Below, piece after piece: positions 1 to 8,748 of a stretch of 64,000 nucleotides of DNA (position 1 is the stretch's first letter; each line of letters begins with the position of its first letter). The position numbers and the translations under genes are program-made. The DNA is from Streptomyces alboniger (GTDB lineage: Bacteria; Actinomycetota; Actinomycetes; Streptomycetales; Streptomycetaceae). The stretch lies in the NCBI RefSeq assembly GCF_008704395.1, contig NZ_CP023695.1:2728001-2792000 (forward strand), written 5' to 3'. The notes below the pieces were generated by a model. It searched no databases. It was not told where the DNA came from and saw only the letters and a program-made list of their open reading frames with translations.

Positions 1-637
1 GTCCGGCGAAGGCGCCGAGCCGGACTCCCTCGCGCGCGGGCAGCTTCGGCAGCACCGTGGCGAGCAGCGCCGCGACAGCCAGGGCGAGCGCGGCGAGGGC
101 CGCGAAGCCCCAGCGCCAGCCCGCCAGTTCGCCCAGGAGCGTGCCCGCGGGGACGCCGAGCACGGACGCCACCGCGATCCCGCTGAAGATCACCGCGGTG
201 GCCCGCCCCGCGGCCTCCTCCCGGACCAGACGCACCCCGAGACCGGCCGCGATGGCCCACACGCCACCGATGCAGACACCGACCAGGACGCGTGCGACGA
301 GCAGGACGCCGAAGGCGGGAGCGAGCGCGGAGGCCAGATTGGCCGCGGCGAGCAGCGCCATCAGCACGCACAGGACCGTACGCCGGTCCGCGCGGCGCAC
401 GGCGACGGGCAGCAGCAGGGCGGCGAGCGCCGCGACGAGGCCGGGCAGGGTGACGGCGAGACCGGCGATGCCGTCCGAGACGCGCAGGCCCGAGCCGATG
501 GAGGTGAGGAGGCCGACGGGAAGCATCTCGGTGGTGACGACGGAGAAGGTCGCGGCCGCCACGGCGAGGACGGCGGGACCGCCCCGCCGCCGGGGCACCG
601 CCGCCGGGGGTGTGGGGAGTTGGGTGCTCTGAGACAT
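1..637 (-). CDS. MFS efflux transporter (3' part missing, cut by window edge)
   Basis: Inner-membrane drug/proton or sugar antiporter of the major facilitator superfamily. The first 212 residues are readable from the ATG at 637. A short basic leader is followed by about six alternating hydrophobic stretches. The cytoplasmic loop after helix 2 has the MFS pattern (VRRADRRTVL), and the helix 4-5 region reads RVLVGVCIGGVWAIAAG. This resembles the DHA1/arabinose-efflux group; the substrate cannot be told. The gene is divergent from the lysR gene at 745, with an LTTR box between them, so it is the likely target of that regulator. The coding frame runs off base 1 without a stop. Confidence 0.85.
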   Translation of the reverse strand, partial: MSQSTQLPTPPAAVPRRRGGPAVLAVAAATFSVVTTEMLPVGLLTSIGSGLRVSDGIAGLAVTLPGLVAALAALLLPVAVRRADRRTVLCVLMALLAAANLASALAPAFGVLLVARVLVGVCIGGVWAIAAGLGVRLVREEAAGRATAVIFSGIAVASVLGVPAGTLLGELAGWRWGFAALAALALAVAALLATVLPKLPAREGVRLGAFAG

Positions 638-694
638 GACATCCACCCTGTGGCGCGGCCGGGCGGGGAACAACGCCGAAGATCTCATCCTTGT

Positions 695-709
695 ATGAGC
701 CGGGCTCAT
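695..709. promoter_or_regulatory. LysR-type operator (T-N11-A palindrome)
   Basis: ATGAGCCGGGCTCAT is a perfect 15-base inverted repeat (6-base arms, 3-base centre). It contains T696-N11-A708, the core pattern of LysR-type regulator boxes. It lies in the divergent gap, 36 bases upstream of the lysR start and 58 upstream of the MFS start, as expected for a site controlling both genes. Confidence 0.6.
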
Positions 710-744
710 CGATGGGAGGGGCCCGGGAGGAGCGTCGTACGGAC

Positions 745-1635
745 ATGAACGGGCTTGAGATCCGGGAGCTGGAGTGCTTCCTCGCGCTCTCCGAGGAACT
801 GCACTTCGGGCGGGCGGGCGAGCGGCTGTACGTGTCGCAGAGCCGCGTCAGCCAGCTGCTCGCCGCCCTGGAGCGCAGGATCGGCGCGCGGCTCGTCGAG
901 CGTACGAGCCGCCGGGTCCGGCTGACCCCGCTCGGCGAGAGTTTCCTCACCGAACTCCGTCCCGCCTACGAGCAGTTGACGTCGACGGTCGAGCGGGCAC
1001 GGGCGGCGGCGCGGGGCGTCGAGGGCACGCTGCGGATCGGCTTCCAGGGGACCGCGGACGCCCGGCTGATGGAGGCGATCGCGGCCTTCCAGGAGCGCCA
1101 TCCCGGCTGTGCGACGGAGATCGTGGAGGTCCCCTTCGCCGACCCGTTCGGGGCGGTGCGGCAGGGGGAGGTGGACGCGGCGATCGTGCTGCTGCCGGTC
1201 GCCGAGCCGGATCTGGTGCTCGGCCCGGTCTTCTCCAGCGAGCGGCAGACCGTCGCGGTGTCGGTACGGCACGCCTTCGCGGGGCGGGCCTCGCTCGCCG
1301 CGGCGGAGCTGAGGGGGACCCCGCTGATCGCCGCGACGGGACCGGCCCCCGCGTACTGGCGTACGGCGCACGCCCCTTCGGACACGCCCGCGCCCGCGGT
1401 CCGCACGCTCCAGGAAGGGCTGACGCTGGTGGCGGCGGACCGGGGCGCGATGCTGCTGTGCCGTCCGACAGCGGAGTACCACGGCCGCAAGGACGTCGTC
1501 TTCGTGCCGGTCGACGGGTTGCCGGACTCGGTGCTGGGGATGGTGTGGCACCGGGACGGCGAGACGGCGCGGGTACGGGAGTTCGCACGGGCGCTGTCCG
1601 GTGCCGCCGCCGGTGCCGTCACCGGTGAGGCCTGA
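745..1635 (+). CDS. LysR family transcriptional regulator
   Basis: DNA-binding regulator of 296 residues. An N-terminal winged helix-turn-helix (residues about 1-62: LEIRELECFLALSEELHFGRAGERL, then SRVSQLLAALERRIGARL) precedes a periplasmic-binding-protein-like effector domain that begins near TLRIGFQG. The ATG at 745 is preferred because GGGAGGAG precedes it and it starts exactly at the conserved helix. A TTG start 54 bases upstream would add an unusual leader that overlaps the operator. It is divergent from the MFS gene and probably controls it and itself through the palindrome at 695-709. Its stop abuts the stop of the DUF1203 gene with no spacer. Confidence 0.9.
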   Translation: MNGLEIRELECFLALSEELHFGRAGERLYVSQSRVSQLLAALERRIGARLVERTSRRVRLTPLGESFLTELRPAYEQLTSTVERARAAARGVEGTLRIGFQGTADARLMEAIAAFQERHPGCATEIVEVPFADPFGAVRQGEVDAAIVLLPVAEPDLVLGPVFSSERQTVAVSVRHAFAGRASLAAAELRGTPLIAATGPAPAYWRTAHAPSDTPAPAVRTLQEGLTLVAADRGAMLLCRPTAEYHGRKDVVFVPVDGLPDSVLGMVWHRDGETARVREFARALSGAAAGAVTGEA

Positions 1636-2145
1636 TCACACGTCCCTGCGCACCTCGAAGTGGAAGCAGCCGTACTCCACGGCGCGCACGTGCACGAGGA
1701 CGACCTCCGGGTCGGCGAAGGCCTCGTCGAAGGCGGCGTCGAAGCCCTTCGTCTCCTCCGCGGGGATCTCCAGCAGGCGCCCGCCGACGATGCGCCCCTC
1801 GGCGTTGTAGCGGCGGACCGTCCGCAGGGCCCCGGCCCGGGAGTAGGGGTAGCCGTCACGCTCCCGGGCCGGCCCTTCGCAGGGGTCGGCGTGGATGAAG
1901 ACGGGCCCCTGCTCGTCGTAGGCCCCGGGCCGCGCACCGCTCTCGGCGGCCCAGCGGCGCAAGGGCGCGTACGACACGAGGGCGACACGCTCCCCGGGCT
2001 CGACGGCCCGCAGACAGCACCGCAACGGGTCACCGCCCTCGGGGTCTACGTACGGAACGCAGGGCCGCCCCGCGTCATCGACGTCACGGAGCTGGGCGAG
2101 GGCGTCGGGGGTGATGGGGCGGGGGGTGTAAGCGGTGGTGGTCAT
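1636..2145 (-). CDS. DUF1203 family protein
   Basis: Conserved bacterial protein of 169 residues with no established reaction. Family features seen are the central RCCLRAVEPGERVALVSYAPL segment, the GPVFIHADPCEG stretch, and the C-terminal VLVHVRAVEYGCFHFEV. The DUF1203 assignment is from recognition of this pattern. The ATG at 2145 (MTTTAYTPRPI) is chosen; an in-frame ATG about 17 codons upstream is possible. It is convergent with the lysR gene (adjacent stops) and downstream of the PhzS-like monooxygenase on the same strand, but a hairpin repeat separates the two, so co-transcription is uncertain. Confidence 0.8.
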   Translation of the reverse strand: MTTTAYTPRPITPDALAQLRDVDDAGRPCVPYVDPEGGDPLRCCLRAVEPGERVALVSYAPLRRWAAESGARPGAYDEQGPVFIHADPCEGPARERDGYPYSRAGALRTVRRYNAEGRIVGGRLLEIPAEETKGFDAAFDEAFADPEVVLVHVRAVEYGCFHFEVRRDV

Positions 2146-2209
2146 GGGTCGAGCGTCGCGCGTGGGGCGGGGGTGGAGCTGGCGGATTTCGGACATCGAA
2201 CTGGGGAAT

Positions 2210-2273
2210 TCAAGCCCGTCCGGCGTTTGAGGACGAACTCGGCGGAGCCGGTGACAAAGCCGGTTCAAGGCCC
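2210..2273. repeat. Dispersed Streptomyces intergenic hairpin repeat
   Basis: The block begins TCAAGCCCGTCCGGCGTTTGA at 2210-2230 (imperfect inverted repeat) and continues GAGGACGAA. A second hairpin-forming GCCGG...CCGGTTCAAG part reaches the stop codon of the monooxygenase gene. From memory this element is scattered through many Streptomyces genomes, usually just after gene ends, and may act as a terminator or RNA stabiliser. Only one copy was noticed in this window. Confidence 0.55.
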
Positions 2274-3506
2274 CAGGCCAGTTGTCCGCCGGTACGCCGC
2301 GTCCAGCGCGCCCAGTTCCTGCGGAGTCAGGACGTCCTCCACCCGCTCGAAGCCATCGGGCGCCCGCTCCGCGACCGCTTGGAGGACGCGGTCGGCCGGC
2401 ATGTCGCGGTTGGCGAGGACCACCGCGTTGGCCGCCTCCCTGCGCACCTCCTCGTAGGCCCGCAGCCCCGCCTCCCGGTCCGGCGAGGCGTACGCGAGGC
2501 AGCGGGCGAGGACGCCCGCGTCGAGGATCGCCTGGGAGCCGCCGCTGGACCCCACGGGGTACATGGGGTGCGCCGCGTCGCCGAGCAGGGTCACCGGGCC
2601 GCGGCCCCACCACGCCAGCGGGTCCCGGTCCACCATCGGGTACTCCAGGATGTGCCGCGTGGCGGCGAACAGCGCGGGGACGTCGAGGTCGGCGACGCGC
2701 CACCCCGCGTAGTGCGGCAGGACGTCCGAGAGCCGCCCGGAGCGGTTCCAGTCGGCGGGCCCCGCCATGGCGTGGTGGTGCGCCCGCGGGAACCGCACCT
2801 CCGCCACCCAGTTGAGCACCGCCCTGCCCCGCTCCTGGGCGGGCCGCGAGATCGGGTAGACGACGAGTTTGGCGGCGGCGTTGCTGCCCGCGATGGCGAC
2901 GGTCCGCCCGCCGAGCACGGGATGCCATTCGGCGACGCCGCGCCACATCCGGACGCCGTTCCACCGCGGCGGCCCCTCGCCGGGGTGCAGCATGGCCCGC
3001 ACCGCCGAGTGCAGCCCGTCCGCCCCGACCAGGGCCCGCGCCCGCACCGCGTACTCCCGGCCGCGCGCCACGTCCCGCAGGATCACCCGCAGTGCGCCGC
3101 CCTCGCGCTCGGCGAGGCGGACGAAGGCGGTGCCGGTACGCACCGCGTGGTCGCCGAGCCGGTCGCGCACCGCGTCGAGGAGGAGCAGTTGGAGGGCGCC
3201 GCGGTGGAGGGAGTACTGCGGCCAGTGGTGGCCGTCCGCGAGGCCGCGCGGCTCGCTCCAGATGCGGTTGCCGTGCCGGTCGAAGTGGGTCATGGCGTCC
3301 GGCGCGACCGCGGTCGCGGCCAGCTCGGCGCCGAGCCCGAGATCGGTCAACTCCCGTACGGCGTACGGAAGCAGGTTGATGCCGACCCCTGCCGGCCGCA
3401 GCTCGTCGACGGCGTCCACCACGCGCACCTCGATGCCCGCCGCGTGCAGGCCGAGCGCGGCGGTGAGCCCTCCGATGCCGGCGCCCGCCACCAGTACGTC
3501 GGTCAT
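2265..3506 (-). CDS. FAD-dependent monooxygenase, PhzS-like
   Basis: Flavin monooxygenase of 413 residues in the p-hydroxybenzoate/salicylate hydroxylase group. It uses FAD and NAD(P)H to hydroxylate an aromatic ring. Seen: the N-terminal Rossmann motif VAGAGIGG, the acidic strand end, the conserved VGADGLHSAVRA segment and the second FAD motif VTLLGDAAHPMYP. The MWRGVAEW, YPMVDRDPLAWWGRG and GSSGGSQAILDA segments are close to Pseudomonas PhzS (phenazine hydroxylation/decarboxylation) as I remember it. No phenazine core gene is nearby, so the real substrate is unknown. The start at 3506 places the Rossmann strand at residue 3. Confidence 0.85.
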   Translation of the reverse strand: MTDVLVAGAGIGGLTAALGLHAAGIEVRVVDAVDELRPAGVGINLLPYAVRELTDLGLGAELAATAVAPDAMTHFDRHGNRIWSEPRGLADGHHWPQYSLHRGALQLLLLDAVRDRLGDHAVRTGTAFVRLAEREGGALRVILRDVARGREYAVRARALVGADGLHSAVRAMLHPGEGPPRWNGVRMWRGVAEWHPVLGGRTVAIAGSNAAAKLVVYPISRPAQERGRAVLNWVAEVRFPRAHHHAMAGPADWNRSGRLSDVLPHYAGWRVADLDVPALFAATRHILEYPMVDRDPLAWWGRGPVTLLGDAAHPMYPVGSSGGSQAILDAGVLARCLAYASPDREAGLRAYEEVRREAANAVVLANRDMPADRVLQAVAERAPDGFERVEDVLTPQELGALDAAYRRTTGLGP

Positions 3507-3796
3507 GGCCGCCGCGCTGCCGGACCGGCGCGGCCCGGCCCCTCGATCCCCAGCATCTCCCACATCCCCCTGTGGTCCCGGCGTCCCCGGCGTTCCCGGT
3601 CGGCCGCCCAGTGGCCGCGCGCCCGGCAGGTGATCGCAGGCCGTGGTCGGCGGCCTGCCCGGGCCGGGGCGGTGGCGCGGAGCGTAGCGGCACGGCAGCG
3701 GGAGAACAATGGCCCGCGCGGGCGTGCGAACCCGCATGGAAGGATGGCCGGAAACACCACAAGTGACCCACTCGTCGTACCCGAGGAGATGACCGC

Positions 3797-6364
3797 GTGC
3801 CCGGCACCAATCTGACCCGCGAAGAGGCGCAGCAGAGGGCGAAGCTGCTGACCGTTGACTCGTACGAGATCGAGCTCGATCTCTCCGGAGCACAGGAGGG
3901 CGGCACCTTTCGGTCCGTGACCACGGTGCGCTTCGACTCCGCGGAGGGCGGCGCGGAGACCTTCATCGACCTGGTGGCCCCCGCGGTCCACGAGGTCGTC
4001 CTGAACGGCCACGCGCTGGACGTGGCCGCGGTGTTCCGCGACTCGCGCATCGCGCTGAGGCACCTGGCGGCGGGCCCCAACGAACTGAAGGTCGTCGCCG
4101 ACTGCGAGTACACCAACACCGGTGAGGGCCTGCACCGCTTCGTCGACCCGGTCGACCAGCAGGCCTACCTCTACACGCAGTTCGAGGTGCCCGACGCGCG
4201 CCGCGTCTTCGCGAGCTTCGAGCAGCCGGACCTGAAGGCGACGTTCCGGTTCACGGTGAAGGCGCCGAGCGGCTGGACGGTCATCTCCAACTCGCCGACG
4301 CCCGAGCCCAAGGACGACGTCTGGTTCTTCGAGCCGACGCCGCGCATCTCCTCGTACATCACGGCCCTGATCGTCGGCCCGTACCACTCGGTGCACTCCT
4401 CGTACGAGGGCCCGAACGGCCAGTCGGTGCCGCTCGGCATCTACTGCCGGCCCTCGCTCGCCGAGTTCCTCGACTCGGACGCGATCTTCGAGGTGACGCG
4501 GCAGGGCTTCGACTGGTTCCAGGAGAAGTTCGACTACGCGTACCCCTTCGCGAAGTACGACCAGCTCTTCGTGCCGGAGTTCAACGCGGGCGCGATGGAG
4601 AACGCGGGCGCGGTGACCATCCGCGACCAGTACGTGTTCCGTTCGAAGGTGACGGACGCGGCGTACGAGACGCGCGCGGAGACCATCCTCCACGAGCTGG
4701 CCCACATGTGGTTCGGCGACCTGGTGACGATGGAGTGGTGGAACGACCTCTGGCTGAACGAGTCGTTCGCGACGTACACGTCGATCGCCTGCCAGGCGTA
4801 CGCGGAGGGCTCGCGCTGGCCGCACTCCTGGACGACGTTCGCCAACTCGATGAAGACGTGGGCGTACCGCCAGGACCAGCTGCCGTCCACGCACCCGATC
4901 ATGGCGGACATCCGCGACCTGGACGACGTCCTCGTCAACTTCGACGGCATCACGTACGCGAAGGGCGCGAGCGTCCTCAAGCAGCTGGTCGCCTACGTCG
5001 GCATGGACGAGTTCTTCCGGGGCGTGCAGGCGTACTTCAAGGCGCACGCGTTCGGCAACACGCGCCTGTCGGACCTCCTCGGCGCCCTGGAGGAGACCAG
5101 TGGGCGCGACCTGAAGACGTGGTCGAAGAAGTGGCTGGAGACGGCGGGCATCAACGTGCTGCGCCCGGTCGTGGACGTCGACACGAAGGGCGTCATCACG
5201 TCCTTCGCCGTCAAGCAGGAGGCCCCCGCGCTTCCCGCGGGCGCGAAGGGCGAGTCGACGCTGCGGCCGCACCGGATCGCGATCGGCCTCTACGACCTGG
5301 ACGAGGCGTCCGGCAAGCTGGTGCGCACGGACCGCGTGGAGCTGGACGTCGACGGTGAACTGACGGCGGTGGACGCGCTGGTGGGCAAGGCCCGCCCGGC
5401 GGTGATCCTGCTGAACGACGACGACCTCTCGTACGCGAAGGTCCGCCTGGACACCGAGTCCCTGGCGTTCGTCACGGAGCACATCGGCGACTTCGAGGCG
5501 TCGCTGCCGCGCGCCCTGTGCTGGGCCTCCGCCTGGGACATGACGCGCGACGCGGAGCTGCCGACGCGGGACTACCTCTCCCTGGTCCTGTCCGGCATCG
5601 GGAAGGAGTCCGACATCGGCGTCGTGCAGTCGCTGCACCGCCAGGTGAAGCTGGCGCTCGACCTGTACGCGGCGCCGGCCCGCCGCGAGGAGGCGCTGAC
5701 CCGCTGGACGGAGGCGACCCTCACCCACCTCCGCTCGGCCGAGCCGGGCAGCGACCACCAGCTGGCGTGGGCGCGGGCCTTCGCGGCGACGGCCCGCACG
5801 GACGCCGAACTCTCGCTCCTCGAACGCCTGCTTGACGGCTCGGAGTCGATCGAGGGCCTGGCCGTGGACACCGAGCTGCGCTGGGCGTTCGTGGGCCGAC
5901 TGGCGGCGACGGGGCGTCTCGACGAGGCGGGGATCGCGGCGGAGCTGGAGCGGGACAGGACGGCCGCGGGCGAGCGCCACGCGGCGTCGGCGCGGGCGGC
6001 GCGGCCGACCGCGGAGGCCAAGGCCGCGGCGTGGGCCTCGGTCGTCGAGTCCGACACCCTGCCCAACGCGGTCCAGGAGGCGGTGATCGGCGGCTTCGTC
6101 CAGACGGACCAGCGGGAGCTGCTCGCCCCCTACACGGAGAAGTTCTTCGCCTCGGTCAAGGAGGCGTGGGACTCCCGCTCCCACGAGATGGCCCAGCAGA
6201 TCGCCCTCGGCCTCTACCCGTCCCTCCAGGTCTCCCGGGCCACGCTGGACGCCACGGACGCCTGGCTCGCCTCGACGAACCCGTCGGCGGCCCTGCGCCG
6301 CCTGATCACGGAGTCGCGGGCGGGCGTGGAGCGGGCGCTGCGGGCGCGGGACGCCGACGCGTAG
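3797..6364 (+). CDS. pepN: Aminopeptidase N (M1 family)
   Basis: Cytoplasmic zinc aminopeptidase that removes N-terminal residues from peptides. At 855 residues it has normal length for actinobacterial PepN. Seen: the N-terminal beta-sandwich domain, the substrate motif GAMEN (residues 265-269), the zinc site HELAH (299-303) with the third ligand Glu322 in NESFA, and a long alpha-helical C-terminal domain. The GTG start at 3797 follows GAGGAG at an 8-base spacing. The gene stands alone, divergent from the monooxygenase, and is followed by the GC-rich repeat patch at 6365-6770. Confidence 0.95.
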   Translation: MPGTNLTREEAQQRAKLLTVDSYEIELDLSGAQEGGTFRSVTTVRFDSAEGGAETFIDLVAPAVHEVVLNGHALDVAAVFRDSRIALRHLAAGPNELKVVADCEYTNTGEGLHRFVDPVDQQAYLYTQFEVPDARRVFASFEQPDLKATFRFTVKAPSGWTVISNSPTPEPKDDVWFFEPTPRISSYITALIVGPYHSVHSSYEGPNGQSVPLGIYCRPSLAEFLDSDAIFEVTRQGFDWFQEKFDYAYPFAKYDQLFVPEFNAGAMENAGAVTIRDQYVFRSKVTDAAYETRAETILHELAHMWFGDLVTMEWWNDLWLNESFATYTSIACQAYAEGSRWPHSWTTFANSMKTWAYRQDQLPSTHPIMADIRDLDDVLVNFDGITYAKGASVLKQLVAYVGMDEFFRGVQAYFKAHAFGNTRLSDLLGALEETSGRDLKTWSKKWLETAGINVLRPVVDVDTKGVITSFAVKQEAPALPAGAKGESTLRPHRIAIGLYDLDEASGKLVRTDRVELDVDGELTAVDALVGKARPAVILLNDDDLSYAKVRLDTESLAFVTEHIGDFEASLPRALCWASAWDMTRDAELPTRDYLSLVLSGIGKESDIGVVQSLHRQVKLALDLYAAPARREEALTRWTEATLTHLRSAEPGSDHQLAWARAFAATARTDAELSLLERLLDGSESIEGLAVDTELRWAFVGRLAATGRLDEAGIAAELERDRTAAGERHAASARAARPTAEAKAAAWASVVESDTLPNAVQEAVIGGFVQTDQRELLAPYTEKFFASVKEAWDSRSHEMAQQIALGLYPSLQVSRATLDATDAWLASTNPSAALRRLITESRAGVERALRARDADA

Positions 6365-6429
6365 CCCTCGGGCCGGGCGGGGGGCGGGCGTCTGGGCCCC
6401 CTGCCGGGCGGGGCGGGCCTCGCCGGCCT

Positions 6430-6505
6430 GGCGGGGGCCCGCCTGCCCGGCGGGGGCCCGCCTGCCCGGCGGGGGCCCGCCTGCCCGGCGGGGGCCCGCC
6501 TGCCC
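6430..6505. repeat. Four perfect 19-bp tandem repeats
   Basis: GGCGGGGGCCCGCCTGCCC occurs four times without a mismatch at 6430, 6449, 6468 and 6487; a partial fifth unit begins at 6506. Each unit contains the palindrome GGCGGGGGCCCGCC, so the array can form several mutually exclusive hairpins. It lies just after the pepN stop in a 387-base gap otherwise made only of repeats. It may terminate transcription, or may simply be slippage-prone sequence. Confidence 0.85.
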
Positions 6506-6767
6506 GGCGGGGGTCTCGCCGTCGTCGCCTGCGGGCCGTCCCCGCATGTCCGCCGCTTCGCGGCGGGTACCCCCACCCACCCACCCGTATACCCCGCGTC
6601 TCCCACACAACGGGCCAGCCCCGTCAGGCCCCGCCCGGGCGGGGGTCTCGCCTGCCCGGCGGGGTCTCGCCGTCGTCGCCCGCCGCGCGTCCCCGTATGC
6701 CCGCCGCTTCGCGGCGGGGCCCCCCACCCACCCACCCGTTCACCAGCCCCGTCAGGCCCCGCCCGGG
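6506..6767. repeat. Two diverged copies of a composite repeat block
   Basis: Each copy contains, in order, GGCGGGG-TCTCGCCGTCGTCGCC, the hairpin CCGCCGCTTCGCGGCGGG, the CCACCCACCCACCCGT stretch and CCAGCCCCGTCAGGCCCCGCCCGGG. Copy A spans about 6506-6640 and copy B about 6658-6767. The last block of copy B overlaps the 3' end and stop of the lysR gene (stop at 6752-6754), so copy A carries a duplicate of that gene end. The hairpin plus CCACCCACCC core occurs a third time inside malQ (13238-13281). Confidence 0.75.
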
Positions 6768-7660
6768 ACCGAGTCCCGGAGGGCGCCCAGGACTCGCGAG
6801 ACCGCTGCCCCGCCTGCCGCACCCCTGCGGACCGCCGCCACCACATGCCGCCGAGGCTGGTCCGCCGTGAGTTCTCGCATGACGACGCCGTCACGGCGTA
6901 CCGCCGCCATCCGCGGGACCAGCGCCACCCCCATCCCCGCCTCCACCATCGCGAGGATCGCCGTCCAGCCGGACGCGGAATGCGCCTGCTCGGGCGTGAA
7001 TCCGGCGCCCTCGCACGCCGCCCGGGTGATCTCCGACCACGGTCCGCTGCCGCCGAAGATCCACGGCTCCCCCGCCAGGTCGGCGAGGCGCAGTCCCTCC
7101 ATCGTCGCCAGCGGGTGGTCGACGGGCAGCGCCACGTCCAGGGGGTCCGCGACGAGGGACTCCCTGGTGAAGCGCGTGTCCGCGTCGGGCGAGGCGGGCG
7201 CCTGCACCGCGAGGGACAGGGCGAGGTCCACCTCCCCGGCGGCGAGGAGTTCGTACGCCTTCGCCGCCTCGGTCTCCCGGACGCGTACGAGGATGCCGGG
7301 CGCCGCCTCCCGCAGGGCCCGCACCGCCGGCACGACGAGCGCGGGCACGGCGGTGGAGAACGCCCCGACCCGCACCTCCCCGGCCTCGCCCTGCGCATAC
7401 GCGGCCAACTCGGCGTCCGCCTGCTCCAGTTGGGCGAAGACGGCTTCCGCGTGCCGCAGCACGAGATGTGCCGCGTCGGTCAGCCGCACCCGGCGGCCGT
7501 GCGCCTCCAGGAGCGGTACGCCCAGCTGCTTGGCGAGGTTGGACAGCTGCTGCGACACGGCCGACGGCGTCATCCGCAAAGCCCCCGCCGTCGCCGTGAC
7601 GGTCCCCCGCTCGCTCAACGTACGCAGGATCGTCAGCTTCTTGATGTCCCACTCGCTCAT
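6752..7660 (-). CDS. LysR family transcriptional regulator
   Basis: Regulator of 302 residues. The N-terminal helix-turn-helix reads LSERGTVTATAGALRMTPSAVSQQL, followed by LAKQLGVPLLEAHGRRVRLT. The effector-binding fold begins near EVRVGAFSTAV. The ATG at 7660 (MSEWDIKKL) starts directly before the first helix. It lies 29 bases downstream of the EamA transporter gene on the same strand, so the two probably share a transcript and the regulator may control export of its own effector. Its last codons lie inside the composite repeat at 6743-6767. Confidence 0.88.
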   Translation of the reverse strand: MSEWDIKKLTILRTLSERGTVTATAGALRMTPSAVSQQLSNLAKQLGVPLLEAHGRRVRLTDAAHLVLRHAEAVFAQLEQADAELAAYAQGEAGEVRVGAFSTAVPALVVPAVRALREAAPGILVRVRETEAAKAYELLAAGEVDLALSLAVQAPASPDADTRFTRESLVADPLDVALPVDHPLATMEGLRLADLAGEPWIFGGSGPWSEITRAACEGAGFTPEQAHSASGWTAILAMVEAGMGVALVPRMAAVRRDGVVMRELTADQPRRHVVAAVRRGAAGGAAVSRVLGALRDSVPGGA

Positions 7661-7689
7661 GGCATCAACGTACCGAGTGACCTGCACCC

Positions 7690-8625
7690 CTACCTCGCGC
7701 GGGCCGCGCCGAGCACGAGCCCGCCGAGGATCAGCCCCATGCACAGGACCCGCAACCATCCCATCGCCTCGCCGAGAAGCGCGAAGGAGAGCAGGGCCAC
7801 GCAGACCGGCTGGAGGTAGTAGACGACTCCGGCACGGGCGGCGCCGATGATCGAGACGGCCTTGTTCCAGGCGAAGAAGGCGACCGCCGACGAGACCACA
7901 CCCACGTACAGGAGCGGGGAGACCGTGCCGGCGGTCGGCTCGAAGCCGCCCTGCACCGCGTAGCTGACGACGAACACCGGCAGCAGCATCAGGGCGCCGA
8001 GCACGAACGTCGAGAAGAGGAAGGGGAGTCCGCCGATCCCGGCGGGCTTGCGCTTGAGGAGTGCGCTGTAGGAGCCGAAGGAGAGCGCGGCCGCGATCAC
8101 CCACAGGTCACCGACCGCGAGGTCCATGGTGAGGGAGCCCTTGCTGACCAGGAGCAGGACGCCCGCGCAGGCGACGAGCATGCCCGTCACGCGGCGCGCG
8201 CCGAGCCGGGTGCCGCCGACGCGTTCGCAGACGGCCATCAGGACGGGCGAGGCGGCCATGATCATGCCCATGTTGCCCGCGGTGGTCGTCATGCCCGCCT
8301 GGTTCACCAGGGTGTTGTAGAGGGTGACGCCGAGCAGGGCGGCGAGGAGCAGGAACCGCAGGTGCGCGCGGAGCGCTTTCCGCTGCCGCCAGGTCTCCCG
8401 TGCCGCGAAGGGCGCCACCGCGGCGATCGCGATGATCCAGCGCCAGAAGGCGTGCTGGACGGGCGGAACGGCGTCGTGCAGGGCGCGGGAGGTGACGAAG
8501 CTGCCGGACCAGACGACCGTGGCGAGGAGCGCGAGGGCGAGCCCGACGCCGAGGGGCCGGGCGGCGCTCGCCGGGGCGGGCGGCGCGCCGCGGGTGGGGG
8601 TGGGGGTCCGGTCGAGGACTGTCAC
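7690..8625 (-). CDS. EamA/DMT family metabolite exporter
   Basis: Inner-membrane protein of 311 residues with ten hydrophobic segments arranged as two EamA repeats (GLALALLATVVWSGSFV in the first; GDLWVIAAALSFGSYSALL in the second). The family exports amino acids, purines or other small metabolites; the substrate is not readable. The GTG at 8625 (VTVLDRTP) is chosen because AAGGGA precedes it at a suitable distance, and upstream codons look non-coding. It leads the short transcript that continues into the lysR gene. Confidence 0.88.
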   Translation of the reverse strand: MTVLDRTPTPTRGAPPAPASAARPLGVGLALALLATVVWSGSFVTSRALHDAVPPVQHAFWRWIIAIAAVAPFAARETWRQRKALRAHLRFLLLAALLGVTLYNTLVNQAGMTTTAGNMGMIMAASPVLMAVCERVGGTRLGARRVTGMLVACAGVLLLVSKGSLTMDLAVGDLWVIAAALSFGSYSALLKRKPAGIGGLPFLFSTFVLGALMLLPVFVVSYAVQGGFEPTAGTVSPLLYVGVVSSAVAFFAWNKAVSIIGAARAGVVYYLQPVCVALLSFALLGEAMGWLRVLCMGLILGGLVLGAARAR

Positions 8626-8748
8626 GAGGTATCCCTTGACTCTCTCCCCGGCTCGGCGGGGGGTCGCTGCCGTGCGATCTCTGTCGTGTGCGGGACAACC
8701 GTGACACCCCCTCACCCATCACGTCCATCGAATCTTTCCGGCGTTACT

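Noticed and set aside
3507..6727. Very long minus-strand open frame opposite pepN
   Set aside because: It lies antisense to aminopeptidase N with all motifs intact, and its composition is Arg/Gly/Val-rich. It is a shadow of high GC third positions.
6430..6767. CRISPR-like array
   Set aside because: Units are contiguous with no spacers of constant length and no cas genes; it is a simple GC-rich tandem repeat patch.
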